A stretch of DNA of 64,000 nucleotides, taken from the NCBI RefSeq assembly GCF_001295925.1, contig NZ_LJHQ01000038.1:1-64000 (forward strand). The letters are read 5' to 3'. This document shows, piece after piece, positions 48,117-55,732 of the stretch. Both the position numbers and the translations under genes were made by a program. The notes below the pieces were generated by a model that was not told where the DNA came from, made no database searches, and worked only from the letters and a program-made list of their open reading frames with translations. Within the stretch, counting starts at the first letter, position 1. Every line of letters starts with the position of its first letter. This DNA comes from Allobosea sp. AAP35 (GTDB lineage: Bacteria; Pseudomonadota; Alphaproteobacteria; Rhizobiales; Beijerinckiaceae).

Positions 48117-48509
48117 ATGCAGCTCCTCGTGGTTCCAGTTTATGCGGCGGTGCTGGCGCTGCTCTTCGTGGTCCTTTCGCTGGCGGTCATCAAGGCGCGC
48201 CGCACCGGGCGCGTCGCCATCGGCGTCTCGGAGGATCGCGCACTTGAGCGCCGGGTCCGCGTGCACGGCAACTTCGCCGAATACACGCCCCTCGCCCTGC
48301 TGCTGCTCGCCATGGCGGAATGGCGCGGCGCGCCCCCACTCCTGCTGCACCTGCTCTGCCTGCTTCTGCTCCTGGGACGGGCGAGCCACGCCTGGGGCGT
48401 TTCGCATGCGGACGAGGATTTGCGCTTCCGCACCGCCGGAATGATCGCGACCTTCCTGACCATCATCGTGACGGCGCTGACCTTGATCGTTCAGGCTGTC
48501 CTCGTCTGA
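48117..48509 (+). CDS. MAPEG-family membrane protein
   Basis: A 130-residue inner-membrane protein with about four helices. Start at ATG 48117 (MQLLVVPVYAAVLALLFVVL). Seen: the MAPEG-like cytoplasmic loop with RALERRVRVHGNFAEYTPLA, which carries the conserved RxxxNxxE-type residues. MAPEG proteins are glutathione-linked transferases or peroxidases in eukaryotes; bacterial members such as YecN are uncharacterised. The threonine aldolase gene follows 53 bases downstream. Confidence 0.88.
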   Translation: MQLLVVPVYAAVLALLFVVLSLAVIKARRTGRVAIGVSEDRALERRVRVHGNFAEYTPLALLLLAMAEWRGAPPLLLHLLCLLLLLGRASHAWGVSHADEDLRFRTAGMIATFLTIIVTALTLIVQAVLV

Positions 48510-48562
48510 GCGCGCCGCCGCCCCTCTTGGCGGAGACGCCGCTTGGTTCTATCGCAGGCGCC

Positions 48563-49627
48563 ATGAACTTCATCAGCGACAACACAGCCGGCGCCAGCCC
48601 CCAGGTCATGGCCGCCATCGCCGCCGCCAATGACGGCGCGGCAGCCGCCTATGGCACCGACATCTGGACAAAAAAGGCCGAGCGCCGCTTCGCCGAGATC
48701 TTCGAGCGCGAGCTTGCGGTCTTCCTCGTCACATCGGGCACGGCGGCGAATGCGCTGGCGCTCGCCAGCATCACGCGCCCCTGGGGCGCCGTGCTGACCC
48801 ATGAGGAAAGCCATGTCGCCGACGACGAATGCGGCGCGCCGGAATTCTTCAGCGACGGCGCCAAGCTGATCGGCCTGCCCGGCCCCGGCAACAAGCTCTC
48901 CCCGGACGTCGTCACGCAGACGCTCGCCCGCTTTCGCGAAGGCGCCCTCCATCAGGTCCAGCCGCAGGCGCTCTCGATCACCCAGGCGACCGAATGCGGC
49001 ACCATTTACAGCGTGGACGAAATCCGCGCCCTGAAGGACGCCGCCACGCCGCGGGGCCTGACCCTGCATATGGACGGCGCGCGCTTCGCCAACGCTCTGA
49101 TCACGCTCGGCTGCACGCCGGCTGAGATGACCTGGAAGGCCGGCGTCGATGTGCTCTCCTTCGGGGGCACCAAGAACGGCGCCTGGGCCGCCGAAGCGGT
49201 GATCTTCTTCGACCCCGCCCAGGCCTCCGAGATGAAATGGCGCCGCAAGCGTGCCGGCCAGACCCTGTCGAAGGGCCGCCTCATCGGCGCGCAGTTCGAG
49301 GGGCTGCTGGCGGACGGGCACTGGCTCGACCTGGCCCGCCACGCCAACGCCATGGCCACGAAGCTCGCAACGGCAATCGAGACGAACAGCGAGGCCCGCC
49401 TCGCCTGGCCCTCCCAGGCCAATGAAGTGTTTCCGATCTTGTCCGCCTCCCTGCAGGCTCGCCTTCAGGCCGCCGGTGTCGGCTTCCTGACCTGGTCCGA
49501 CCGGGCACTGCCAGCGGGCGTGGCACTCGCCCAGGGCGAGATCGTCGGCCGGTTCGTGATGTCTTTCGCGACGCGCGGAGCGGAGGTCGAACGTCTGATT
49601 GCGTTGATCGTCGCGCAAGAAGGCTGA
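48563..49627 (+). CDS. ltaE: Threonine aldolase (low-specificity type)
   Basis: A PLP enzyme cleaving threonine or allo-threonine to glycine and acetaldehyde. The 354-residue protein starts at ATG 48563 (MNFISDNTAGASPQVMAAIA). Seen: TSGTAANALALA, HEESHVADDECGAPEF, HMDGARFANAL, and the PLP lysine in SFGGTKNGAWAAEAVIFF. The frame is open into the MAPEG gene by chance. Likely a unit with the MAPEG gene. Confidence 0.93.
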   Translation: MNFISDNTAGASPQVMAAIAAANDGAAAAYGTDIWTKKAERRFAEIFERELAVFLVTSGTAANALALASITRPWGAVLTHEESHVADDECGAPEFFSDGAKLIGLPGPGNKLSPDVVTQTLARFREGALHQVQPQALSITQATECGTIYSVDEIRALKDAATPRGLTLHMDGARFANALITLGCTPAEMTWKAGVDVLSFGGTKNGAWAAEAVIFFDPAQASEMKWRRKRAGQTLSKGRLIGAQFEGLLADGHWLDLARHANAMATKLATAIETNSEARLAWPSQANEVFPILSASLQARLQAAGVGFLTWSDRALPAGVALAQGEIVGRFVMSFATRGAEVERLIALIVAQEG

Positions 49628-49715
49628 ACTGCGTCCCGATTCCAGCCGCAAGCATGCCGCAATCCCTAACGAAGACTGAAAGCCTGACTGTCTGTCCTGG
49701 AAAGGGATGACCCCC

Positions 49716-50732
49716 ATGGCACTTCGTTCGACCGCACACAGCCGCGCGGCCCTCTTTGGCGTGGCTGTCGCCGGTGCCCTCGCCGGGTCGGCCGGCACGG
49801 CTGCCGCTCAGTATTATGGCTATGACGACGCGCCCTATCTCGAGCAGCGTTTCGGCTATGGCTATCGCTATGCCCCGCCGCGTCCGCCCGTCGCCATTCC
49901 GCCGCGCGCGGCCAGCCGAATCGCCGCCCGCGATCTCGGCCTCGTCCGGGTCGATCGCACCATCGCGACGGGCTCCGCCTATGTCGTCGACGGCCGCACC
50001 CGGGCAGGCGCACGCCTCCGGGTCATCGTCGATCGCTATAGCGGCCAGGTGCTCGACGAGATCCTGCTGCAGGCCCCGGCCCGCAGCGCCCCGCGCGTCG
50101 CCCGCACCGACCCGCGAGAGGATGTCAGGCCGCGGACGCCGGGCCGGGCCCAGCAGCCGCCCGAGCGCCCGGCGACCCTCAAGCCTCCCGGCCAGGCGAC
50201 CGCGCCCGCCACGGTCGTCCCGCCCTCACCGGCTGCGCCGCGCGTCGTGCCCGCTCCCGTGCCCGAAAAGCCCCCCGCCGCAGCGACCGCGCCGGCGACC
50301 GTGATTCCACCTGCGCCGGCCGCGCCACCTCGGACCGAGCCCGCCCCCGCGCCCGAAAAGCCCCCCGCCGCGGCGTCCGCACCGGCAACCGAGGTTCCCC
50401 CGTCGCCGGCCGCCCCGCCACGCGTCGAGCCGGCACCCACGCCTGAGAAGCCCCCGGCGGACGCCAGCGCGCCGGCGACGCAGCCCCTGCCCGCCCCCGT
50501 CGTGCCGACACCGCCGACCCCTGCCCCCGACGAGCCGCCTGCAGCCGCAGACAAGCCGCGCCTGGTCAATCCCAGCGATGTCCGTGGCACCGAGCCCGTC
50601 GAGATCAAGCCCCCACTTGCGCGTTCGGAGCCGGGGATTCCGGCGCAGCTGCCCCCGGTGCAGCCGCAGGACACAACCTCGGCCACGCCCCCGGCTGAAA
50701 CCCCGCAGGTCCCGGTCGTGCCGCTGGATTGA
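49716..50732 (+). CDS. Secreted protein with Pro/Ala-rich tandem repeats
   Basis: A 338-residue exported protein. Start at ATG 49716, 8-10 bases after GGAAAGGG; an ATG at 49707 is too close to that site. Signal peptide: ALFGVAVAGALAGSAGTAAA. The mature N-terminus is Tyr-rich (YYGYDDAPYLEQRFGYGYRY), followed by a small domain (about 65-120) with VDRYSGQVLDEILLQ resembling PepSY-like folds. Residues about 165-275 are roughly four copies of a 29-30-residue module (APATVVPPSPAAPRVVPAPV, then PEKPPAA). It is probably periplasm-spanning or envelope-anchored; function unknown. Confidence 0.75.
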   Translation: MALRSTAHSRAALFGVAVAGALAGSAGTAAAQYYGYDDAPYLEQRFGYGYRYAPPRPPVAIPPRAASRIAARDLGLVRVDRTIATGSAYVVDGRTRAGARLRVIVDRYSGQVLDEILLQAPARSAPRVARTDPREDVRPRTPGRAQQPPERPATLKPPGQATAPATVVPPSPAAPRVVPAPVPEKPPAAATAPATVIPPAPAAPPRTEPAPAPEKPPAAASAPATEVPPSPAAPPRVEPAPTPEKPPADASAPATQPLPAPVVPTPPTPAPDEPPAAADKPRLVNPSDVRGTEPVEIKPPLARSEPGIPAQLPPVQPQDTTSATPPAETPQVPVVPLD

Positions 50733-50772
50733 GGCGCGAGGCCCGCGTCCCCAGTGTCATTGCGAGCGCATC

Positions 50773-50808
50773 AAAAAAAGGGCGCTTCCGGTTTTCCGGA
50801 AGCGCCCT
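50773..50808 (-). terminator. Intrinsic terminator of hsp20
   Basis: A perfect 13-bp stem (AGGGCGCTTCCGG / CCGGAAGCGCCCT) with a TTTT loop. On the minus strand it is followed by seven T residues, 30 bases after the hsp20 stop. On the plus strand the T-run is weak, so the main direction is minus. Confidence 0.9.
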
Positions 50809-50838
50809 CTTCATTCGGACTGTGACGTCAGGCGCGGC

Positions 50839-51327
50839 TTACGCGGCCTTGGCGCTCTCAACCTTGGCGCTCTCGACCTTGGCGTCGAGCACCTTGCCCT
50901 GACCGCCGCCGATCGCGATCTGGCGCGGCTTCTTGGCCTCGGGAATCTCGCGCACGAGATCGATATGGAGCAGCCCGTTCTCGAGGCTGGCGCCGGTCAC
51001 ATGCACGTAATCGGCGAGCTGGAAGCGACGCTCGAAGGCGCGCGCCGCGATGCCCTGATGCAGGATCTCGCGCTGCTCGCCATTGTCGTTGGCCTGCTTC
51101 TCGCCGCGCACCGTCAGCGCATTCTCCTTGCTCTCGATGGCAAGGTCACCCTCGCCGAAGCCCGCGACCGCGATGGTGATGCGGTAGGCGTTCTCGGCCG
51201 TGCGCTCGATGTTGTAGGGCGGATAGCTCGGCGCGGCCTCGGCGCTGCCGGCCTGGTCGAGCAGAGAGAAAAGACGGTCGAAACCGACAGTCGAGCGATA
51301 GAGCGGGGAAAGATCGAAATGACGCAT
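50839..51327 (-). CDS. Small heat shock protein, Hsp20/IbpA type
   Basis: An ATP-independent chaperone that holds unfolded proteins. The 162-residue protein starts at ATG 51327 (MRHFDLSPLYRSTVGFDRLF) behind GGAGGA. Seen: the alpha-crystallin domain (about 38-130; YNIERTAENAYRITIAVAGF, LTVRGEK, ARAFERRFQLAD, and GLLHIDLVREIPE), then a tail with the direct repeat AKVESAKVESAKAA. The leader looks like a ROSE thermometer with a heat-shock sigma promoter ahead, so induction by heat at both transcription and translation is expected. Confidence 0.95.
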   Translation of the reverse strand: MRHFDLSPLYRSTVGFDRLFSLLDQAGSAEAAPSYPPYNIERTAENAYRITIAVAGFGEGDLAIESKENALTVRGEKQANDNGEQREILHQGIAARAFERRFQLADYVHVTGASLENGLLHIDLVREIPEAKKPRQIAIGGGQGKVLDAKVESAKVESAKAA

Positions 51328-51425
51328 GATGTCCTCCAAAGGAAGCGACGTGTGGGTCCAGCCCGCCTCGCCATGAGCGCGGGCCCGGTTTCGGTTCGTG
51401 CAGCCGGTTTCAGGCCTGCACGAGC
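51328..51425 (-). ncRNA. ROSE-like RNA thermometer in the hsp20 leader
   Basis: Just before the start codon the leader reads UCGCU then UCCUUUGGAGGA. UCCU pairs with AGGA over a UUGG loop and hides the ribosome binding site. A U-(U/C)-G-C-U box next to such a hairpin is the hallmark of ROSE elements, known upstream of hsp20 genes in rhizobia. The leader length of about 100 bases fits. The upstream stems were not modelled. Confidence 0.6.
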
Positions 51426-51432
51426 CTGATCT

Positions 51433-51457
51433 GGTAAGGTGATTTCGGCTTTTCAAG
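51433..51457 (-). promoter_or_regulatory. Candidate RpoH (heat-shock sigma) promoter of hsp20
   Basis: On the minus strand CTTGAAA (51457-51451) matches the heat-shock -35, and CCTTACC follows after about 12 bases as a possible -10. The start would lie near 51425, about 98 bases before the ATG. Confidence 0.5.
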
Positions 51458-51540
51458 AGGCCTGCGGCAGGGCCATAAACAAGGTGGCATGGATGCTGGC
51501 GAATGCCGGTCCGCAGGCCGGTTTGTCACGAAAGCACGCC

Positions 51541-52608
51541 ATGGCCGACGCCGAACTCTTTGCCCATCCCGACTATCCGGCACCGGGCCATGGCAAGGTC
51601 TGGTTCGCCGCGACGCGCGACCGCGCCCGGCTGCGCTTTGCCAGCTGGCGCCCGACGGTGAAGCCGGTGCGCGGCACGGTGGTTGTCGTCCAGGGCCGCG
51701 CGGAGTTCATCGAACGCTATTTCGAGACCATCGCAGAATTGCGCCGTCGCGGCTTCCACGTCCTGACCTTCGACTGGCGCGGCCAGGGCGGCTCGCAGCG
51801 CTTCGTGCGCCGCGAACGCAAGGGCCATGTCGGCTGGCTGAGGCATTACGAGGCGGATCTCGCCCTGGCGATGGCACAGATGCAAGAGCAGCTGCCGGGC
51901 CCCTATTTCGTCCTGGCGCATTCCATGGGCGCCGCCTTGTGCCTGGATGCCGCCCGTCGCAGCGCCCTGCCCGTCTCGCGCCTTGTCGCGCTGGCGCCGA
52001 TGCTCGACTTGACCATCATCCCGAACCCGAGATCCGCGCGCCGGCTCGCCAGCCTGCTGTTCTGGCTTGGCCTCGGGAAGGCCTTCGTGCCCGGCGGGGG
52101 TGACACCGCGATCGCGACCAAGCCCTTCGAGGGCAACCGCTTGACCGGCGACCCTGCCCGGTATGCCCGCAACAGCGCATTGTCGGCAGAAGGACGACAT
52201 CTCAGCATTGGCGACCCGACCATCGCCTGGGTCCGCACCGCCTTCCAGCTGATGGGACGGCTTGCAGCCCCCCATGCCGCCCGGGAGGTCCGCGTGCCGA
52301 CTCTGGTCATCGCCGCCGGGCGCGATCCGATCGTCTCGACGCCGGCCATCGAGCGGTTTGCTGCCCGGCTGAAGACCGGCCAGGCGCTGGTGCTGCCCCA
52401 GGCGCGACACGAAATCCTGATGGAAAGCGACCCGATCCGGGCTCAGTTCTGGGCGGCGTTCGACGCCTTCATCCCCGGCGAGGATGCCGACCTCGACGGA
52501 CCCTCTCGCGCATCAGCCGGTGAGCAGCGCCAGAGCGGCCTGATGCAGCGCCTTGTTGGCGGCAGCGACGACGCGCCCGCCCCCGGCGGCGCTGCCGCCC
52601 TCCCATGA
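51541..52608 (+). CDS. Alpha/beta hydrolase, PldB-like (lysophospholipase/monoacylglycerol lipase)
   Basis: A 355-residue hydrolase. Start placed at ATG 51541 (MADAELFAHPDYPAPGHGKV); earlier ATGs at 51439 and 51493 give unlikely N-termini and no start has a strong ribosome binding site. Seen: an RGTVVVVQGRAEFIERYFET block, FDWRGQGGSQR, the nucleophile elbow YFVLAHSMGAALCL, and the late His in QARHEIL with Asp in AGRDPIV. Family members cleave lysophospholipids or monoglycerides. The final 32 codons overlap the convergent hisN gene and are probably a non-functional extension. Confidence 0.88.
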   Translation: MADAELFAHPDYPAPGHGKVWFAATRDRARLRFASWRPTVKPVRGTVVVVQGRAEFIERYFETIAELRRRGFHVLTFDWRGQGGSQRFVRRERKGHVGWLRHYEADLALAMAQMQEQLPGPYFVLAHSMGAALCLDAARRSALPVSRLVALAPMLDLTIIPNPRSARRLASLLFWLGLGKAFVPGGGDTAIATKPFEGNRLTGDPARYARNSALSAEGRHLSIGDPTIAWVRTAFQLMGRLAAPHAAREVRVPTLVIAAGRDPIVSTPAIERFAARLKTGQALVLPQARHEILMESDPIRAQFWAAFDAFIPGEDADLDGPSRASAGEQRQSGLMQRLVGGSDDAPAPGGAAALP

Positions 52609-53295
52609 GGTGACGACGCCGCCGGCCCCCTCGATGATCGGGATCAGCGCGACGATGTCATAGGGCTTCAGCCCGCTTTCGATGACGAGATCGACATGGC
52701 CGGCGGCGAGCATGCAATAGGCGTAGCAATCGCAGCCATAGCGCGCGAGCCGCACCTGGCTCTCGACCCGGGCATAGGCGTGAGCCTCGTTGCCCTTGAA
52801 CATCGCCGGCGAGGTCGTCATCAGCGTGGCGGTTTCCAGCGTCGAGACCTGCCGGGTCCGTAATGTCTTGGGCCCGCCCGGCCCCTCATAGCGGGCCTCT
52901 CGCCCGTCGCCCGAAAAGCGTTCCCCGGTGAAGGGCTGGTGCATCATGCCGTAGACCGGCGTCCCGCCCCGGGTCAGCCCGATCAGCGTACCCCAGACTG
53001 GAATGCCCGAGATGAAGGCGCGCGTGCCGTCGATCGGGTCGAGCACCCAGACATATTCGGCTTCCGTGTTTTCGTTGCCGAATTCCTCGCCGAGCACACC
53101 ATGGGCCGGAAAGCTGCGCTTGATCAGATGGCGCATGATGTTCTCGCCGGCACGGTCGGCCTCGGTCACGGGATCGAACACGCCGCCGGCCGACTTGTCC
53201 TCCATCGCATGATGGGCCCTGAAAAACGGGAGGATCGCCCGGCCGGACTGGGTCGCGAGTTCGGCCACGAAGGCTCCAAAATCCACCGCGCTCAT
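52513..53295 (-). CDS. hisN: Inositol-monophosphatase-family phosphatase, probable histidinol-phosphatase
   Basis: A 260-residue Mg-dependent phosphatase. Seen: GEEFGNENTEAEYVWVLDPI, then DGTRAFISGIPVWGTLIGLT, the metal-binding WVLDPIDGTRAF core, and the second metal region GLKPYDIVALIPIIEGAGG. FISGxPVWGTLIGL is characteristic of HisN rather than SuhB. It would then supply the penultimate step of histidine synthesis. Its stop lies inside the 3' end of the convergent lipase gene (96-base overlap). A small RNA gene is divergent upstream. Confidence 0.9.
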   Translation of the reverse strand: MSAVDFGAFVAELATQSGRAILPFFRAHHAMEDKSAGGVFDPVTEADRAGENIMRHLIKRSFPAHGVLGEEFGNENTEAEYVWVLDPIDGTRAFISGIPVWGTLIGLTRGGTPVYGMMHQPFTGERFSGDGREARYEGPGGPKTLRTRQVSTLETATLMTTSPAMFKGNEAHAYARVESQVRLARYGCDCYAYCMLAAGHVDLVIESGLKPYDIVALIPIIEGAGGVVTSWEGGSAAGGGRVVAAANKALHQAALALLTG

Positions 53296-53476
53296 GAAAA
53301 CCCCTCCCTATGCGCGGCAAGTCGCCGCACCACCCGCGCCATCCGGCATGGTGATGAGCGGGCACGGGCCGAAAGGCAAGCGGGACCAACAAAACAAAGG
53401 GCTGCGCCGGCGTTTGTCCCGCGCCTGACGCATACCCAGCCGTCCGCTGACACGCCGGCTATTTTGGTCAGGCCAC

Positions 53477-53506
53477 TTGCTTTTTTGCGCTGCACTGTCA
53501 TATTGT
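53477..53506 (+). promoter_or_regulatory. Candidate promoter of the small RNA
   Basis: TTGCTT (53477-53482) and CATATT (53499-53504; 16-base spacer) or TATTGT (53501-53506; 18-base spacer), in a locally AT-rich stretch. Transcription would start about 53511-53513. Confidence 0.5.
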
Positions 53507-53510
53507 GCAC

Positions 53511-53602
53511 TGCGAAGGGGCGATCACCTCAAGCCTTCGTTGCCCTCCTTGGGCGTTTCCTCCCTAGACTTGGGCCGCCACGCAAGTGTGCGGCCCTTTT
53601 TT
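53511..53602 (+). ncRNA. mmgR: Small RNA, suhB/MmgR (alpha-r8)-like
   Basis: About 92 bases, independent of flanking genes. Structure: hairpin 1 CGAAGG/CCTTCG (53513-53518 with 53534-53539), hairpin 2 GCCC/GGGC with loop UCCUU (53542-53554), an unpaired UUUCCUCCCU (53556-53565), and a terminator hairpin. The CCUCC-type single-stranded stretches could pair with ribosome binding sites. This layout and its position between a monophosphatase gene and an N-formylglutamate amidohydrolase gene agree with what I recall of the suhB motif/MmgR sRNA of Rhizobiales, where MmgR limits PHB accumulation in Sinorhizobium. The window also has a pha locus. Confidence 0.65.
53572..53602 (+). terminator. Intrinsic terminator of the small RNA
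   Basis: GGGCCGC / GCGGCCC, perfect 7-bp arms (53572-53578, 53590-53596) followed by six T residues. No plus-strand protein gene precedes it. Confidence 0.9.
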
Positions 53603-53662
53603 CTGTCGATGGCGGGTTTCTTGGCGATGGCAGGCCGCTCCCTGCCGGTAGCCGGCACCCGG

Positions 53663-54583
53663 CTACTCGGCTGCCTGCCTGAACTCGTCGAGCCAGCCGC
53701 TCCAGCGCGCGAAACATTCGGCCATGGCGCCGGAGATCGCCTGCTCCAGCCGGGCAAAGCCGTCATGGGGCATCAGCGTCGCTTCATCCATGTAGAGCGC
53801 CCGGTTGATCTCGATCTGCAGCGTGTGGACGCCCGTATGGGGCGCGCCGTAATGCTCGGTGATGAACCCGCCCGCGTAAGGCCGGTTGCGCGTCACGCTG
53901 AAGCCGAGCTTGGCGAAGGCCGCCTCGGCGATGTCGGTGATATGGCCGGCTGCGCTGGTCCCGAACCGATCGCCCAGGATAATGTCGGGCTTGCCGAGGC
54001 CCTCGCGGTCGAGCCCGCTCGAGGGCATCGAATGCGCATCGACCAGGATGCAGGTGCCAAAAGCGCGCTGCGTCCGCTGCACGAGGTCGCGCAAGCTCGC
54101 ATGATAGGGCCGGTAAAGCCGGTCGATCCGCGCCAGCGCTTCTTCGACCGGGATCCGTCCGAAATAGATCTCATGCGCGTCGCCGACGATGCGCGGAATC
54201 GTGCCGAGCCCGCCCGCGACCCGCATCGAGCGGGTATTGGCAAAGGGCGGCAAACGGCCGTCGAACATGCGCGGGTCGAGTTCATAGGGCTCGCGGTTGA
54301 CGTCGAGATAGGCGCGGGGGAATTCCGCCACGAGCAACGGCGCTCCCAGCGCGACGCTGCGCGCAAACAGTGCATCGACATAGGCATCCTCGGAGCGGCG
54401 CAGCGAGCGCAGCGGCAACCGGACGCGATCGACAAAGGCGCGCGGATAGCGCCGCCCGGCATGGGGCACATCGACCACGACCGGCACGATGTGGAGCGCC
54501 GGCTGGTATAGCGTGTAGGGCCGCTCAATTTCGGCGACGACAGCCTCGGAACCGGGCGTGAAGGGGATGGACGGAGCGCTCAT
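53663..54583 (-). CDS. N-formylglutamate amidohydrolase family protein
   Basis: Expected to hydrolyse N-formylglutamate (histidine breakdown) or a related N-acyl amino acid. The 306-residue protein begins at ATG 54583 (MSAPSIPFTPGSEAVVAEIE), with an alternative upstream start at 54637. Seen: VVVDVPHAGRRYPRAF with a metal-binding His, SEDAYVDALF, FPRAYLDVNREPYELD, LVDAHSMPSSG and EINRALYMDE. No other hut genes are nearby. It is divergent from cpdR, a pairing I recall in other Rhizobiales. Confidence 0.92.
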   Translation of the reverse strand: MSAPSIPFTPGSEAVVAEIERPYTLYQPALHIVPVVVDVPHAGRRYPRAFVDRVRLPLRSLRRSEDAYVDALFARSVALGAPLLVAEFPRAYLDVNREPYELDPRMFDGRLPPFANTRSMRVAGGLGTIPRIVGDAHEIYFGRIPVEEALARIDRLYRPYHASLRDLVQRTQRAFGTCILVDAHSMPSSGLDREGLGKPDIILGDRFGTSAAGHITDIAEAAFAKLGFSVTRNRPYAGGFITEHYGAPHTGVHTLQIEINRALYMDEATLMPHDGFARLEQAISGAMAECFARWSGWLDEFRQAAE

Positions 54584-54860
54584 GCCAGCCGACACAAGCA
54601 CACAAAGCGGTGCGGTTGAAGCGACACGGGCGCGCATCGCGCTCCCGCACGCCGATTCACCCGTTGTTTACCATGGTGATGCCTTATAGAAACATGGGGT
54701 TCCTAGCGCGGGGATGGGCCGATAACCCTGCCGGCGCGGGCCCTGGAAATGGGCGCACGCCAGATCGCCAGCCGAGCGCCAGATCGCTAACAAGGAGAGC
54801 CAGCCAGGCCGGCAGCTCGACCTTTGAAGACAGGCCATACGGGACGGACACATCAGGCCC

Positions 54861-55220
54861 ATGACCAAGATACTTCTCGCCGAAGACGACAACGACATGC
54901 GCCGATTCCTGGTCAAGGCCCTGCAGAACGCGGGCTACGACGTGGCCTCCTTCGACAATGGGCTGTCGGCCTATAACCGCCTGCGCGAAGAGCCCTTCGA
55001 GCTGCTTTTGACCGACATCGTGATGCCGGAGATGGACGGCATCGAACTGGCGCGCCGCGCCACCGAACTCGATCCCGACATCAAGGTGATGTTCATCACC
55101 GGCTTTGCGGCCGTGGCGCTCAACCCCGATTCGCAGACCCCCAAGGATGCCAAGGTGCTCTCCAAGCCCTTCCACCTGCGCGAGCTGGTCAGCGAAGTCG
55201 AAAAGCTGCTCGCCGCCTGA
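54861..55220 (+). CDS. cpdR: Single-domain response regulator CpdR
   Basis: A 119-residue receiver domain without output domain. Unphosphorylated CpdR primes the ClpXP protease to degrade cell-cycle proteins such as CtrA regulators in Caulobacter and rhizobia. Seen: AEDDNDMRRFLVKALQNAGY with acidic pocket, phosphoacceptor Asp52 (LLLTDIVMPEMDGIELARRA), the Thr/Phe region MFITGFAAVAL and Lys in VLSKPFHLREL. The sequence NGLSAYNRLREEPFELLLTD is near-invariant in CpdR. A TATAGA -10-like box at 54685 may be its promoter. Confidence 0.96.
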   Translation: MTKILLAEDDNDMRRFLVKALQNAGYDVASFDNGLSAYNRLREEPFELLLTDIVMPEMDGIELARRATELDPDIKVMFITGFAAVALNPDSQTPKDAKVLSKPFHLRELVSEVEKLLAA

Positions 55221-55249
55221 GCCCATTGGCGCAACGCCACCAATGCGCG

Positions 55250-55315
55250 CTTTCTCCGCAAGGCGCGTTGGCTTTCTACGCAAGGCACCTTGCCTTTCTC
55301 CAAAAGGCGCCTTGC
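55250..55315. repeat. Three tandem 22-bp repeats
   Basis: Three contiguous imperfect 22-bp units start at 55250, 55272 and 55294, each opening CTTTCT and containing AAGGC followed by a TTG. The second unit has the inverted repeat GCAAGG-CA-CCTTGC, and the third the palindrome AAGGCGCCTT. They lie between cpdR and tRNA-Val. Confidence 0.85.
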
Positions 55316-55418
55316 CAGCCTCGAAACGAGCGGCTATAGCCGCACTCCTCGCAACATGGTCAGCCGGCAACGGCCAACCTGTTTCCGACCGCCGCGGCGA
55401 AATTCCGACGCGGCAACC

Positions 55419-55493
<75 letters not shown>

Positions 55494-55498
55494 TATTC

Positions 55499-55532
55499 AA
55501 ACCCCGTAAACCTCTGCGTTTACGGGGTTTTT
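55499..55532 (+). terminator. Intrinsic terminator after tRNA-Val
   Basis: A perfect 13-bp stem AAACCCCGTAAAC / GTTTACGGGGTTT with a 6-base loop, then T-rich sequence. Confidence 0.92.
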
Positions 55533-55732
55533 CTTTGCCAACCTGAGACCGGAATGGGGAATGCGTGCGGTCTTGTCTCCGTCCAGTCAAAGAAACTTGA
55601 CGCCGGCACGATGCATCTGTGCCGTGTGACGACATCGCGGAACAATTCGCCCTGATCTCTCGATACGGGCGCTGAACGTGAATCGCACCTCCTCAAGCGA
55701 CCCCAGCGAAGCCCCTATGCGATCGGTTCTTT

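Larger units (their letters stand above)
53296..53662. other. Intergenic region containing a small RNA gene
   Basis: A 367-base gap between hisN and the formylglutamate hydrolase gene. It carries the sRNA promoter at 53477, the sRNA at 53511-53602 and nothing else recognisable. Confidence 0.6.

Noticed and set aside
50733-50838. The hsp20 terminator hairpin as a shared terminator for the Pro-rich gene
   Set aside because: The T-run lies only on the minus-strand side; termination of the plus-strand gene here is possible but weak.
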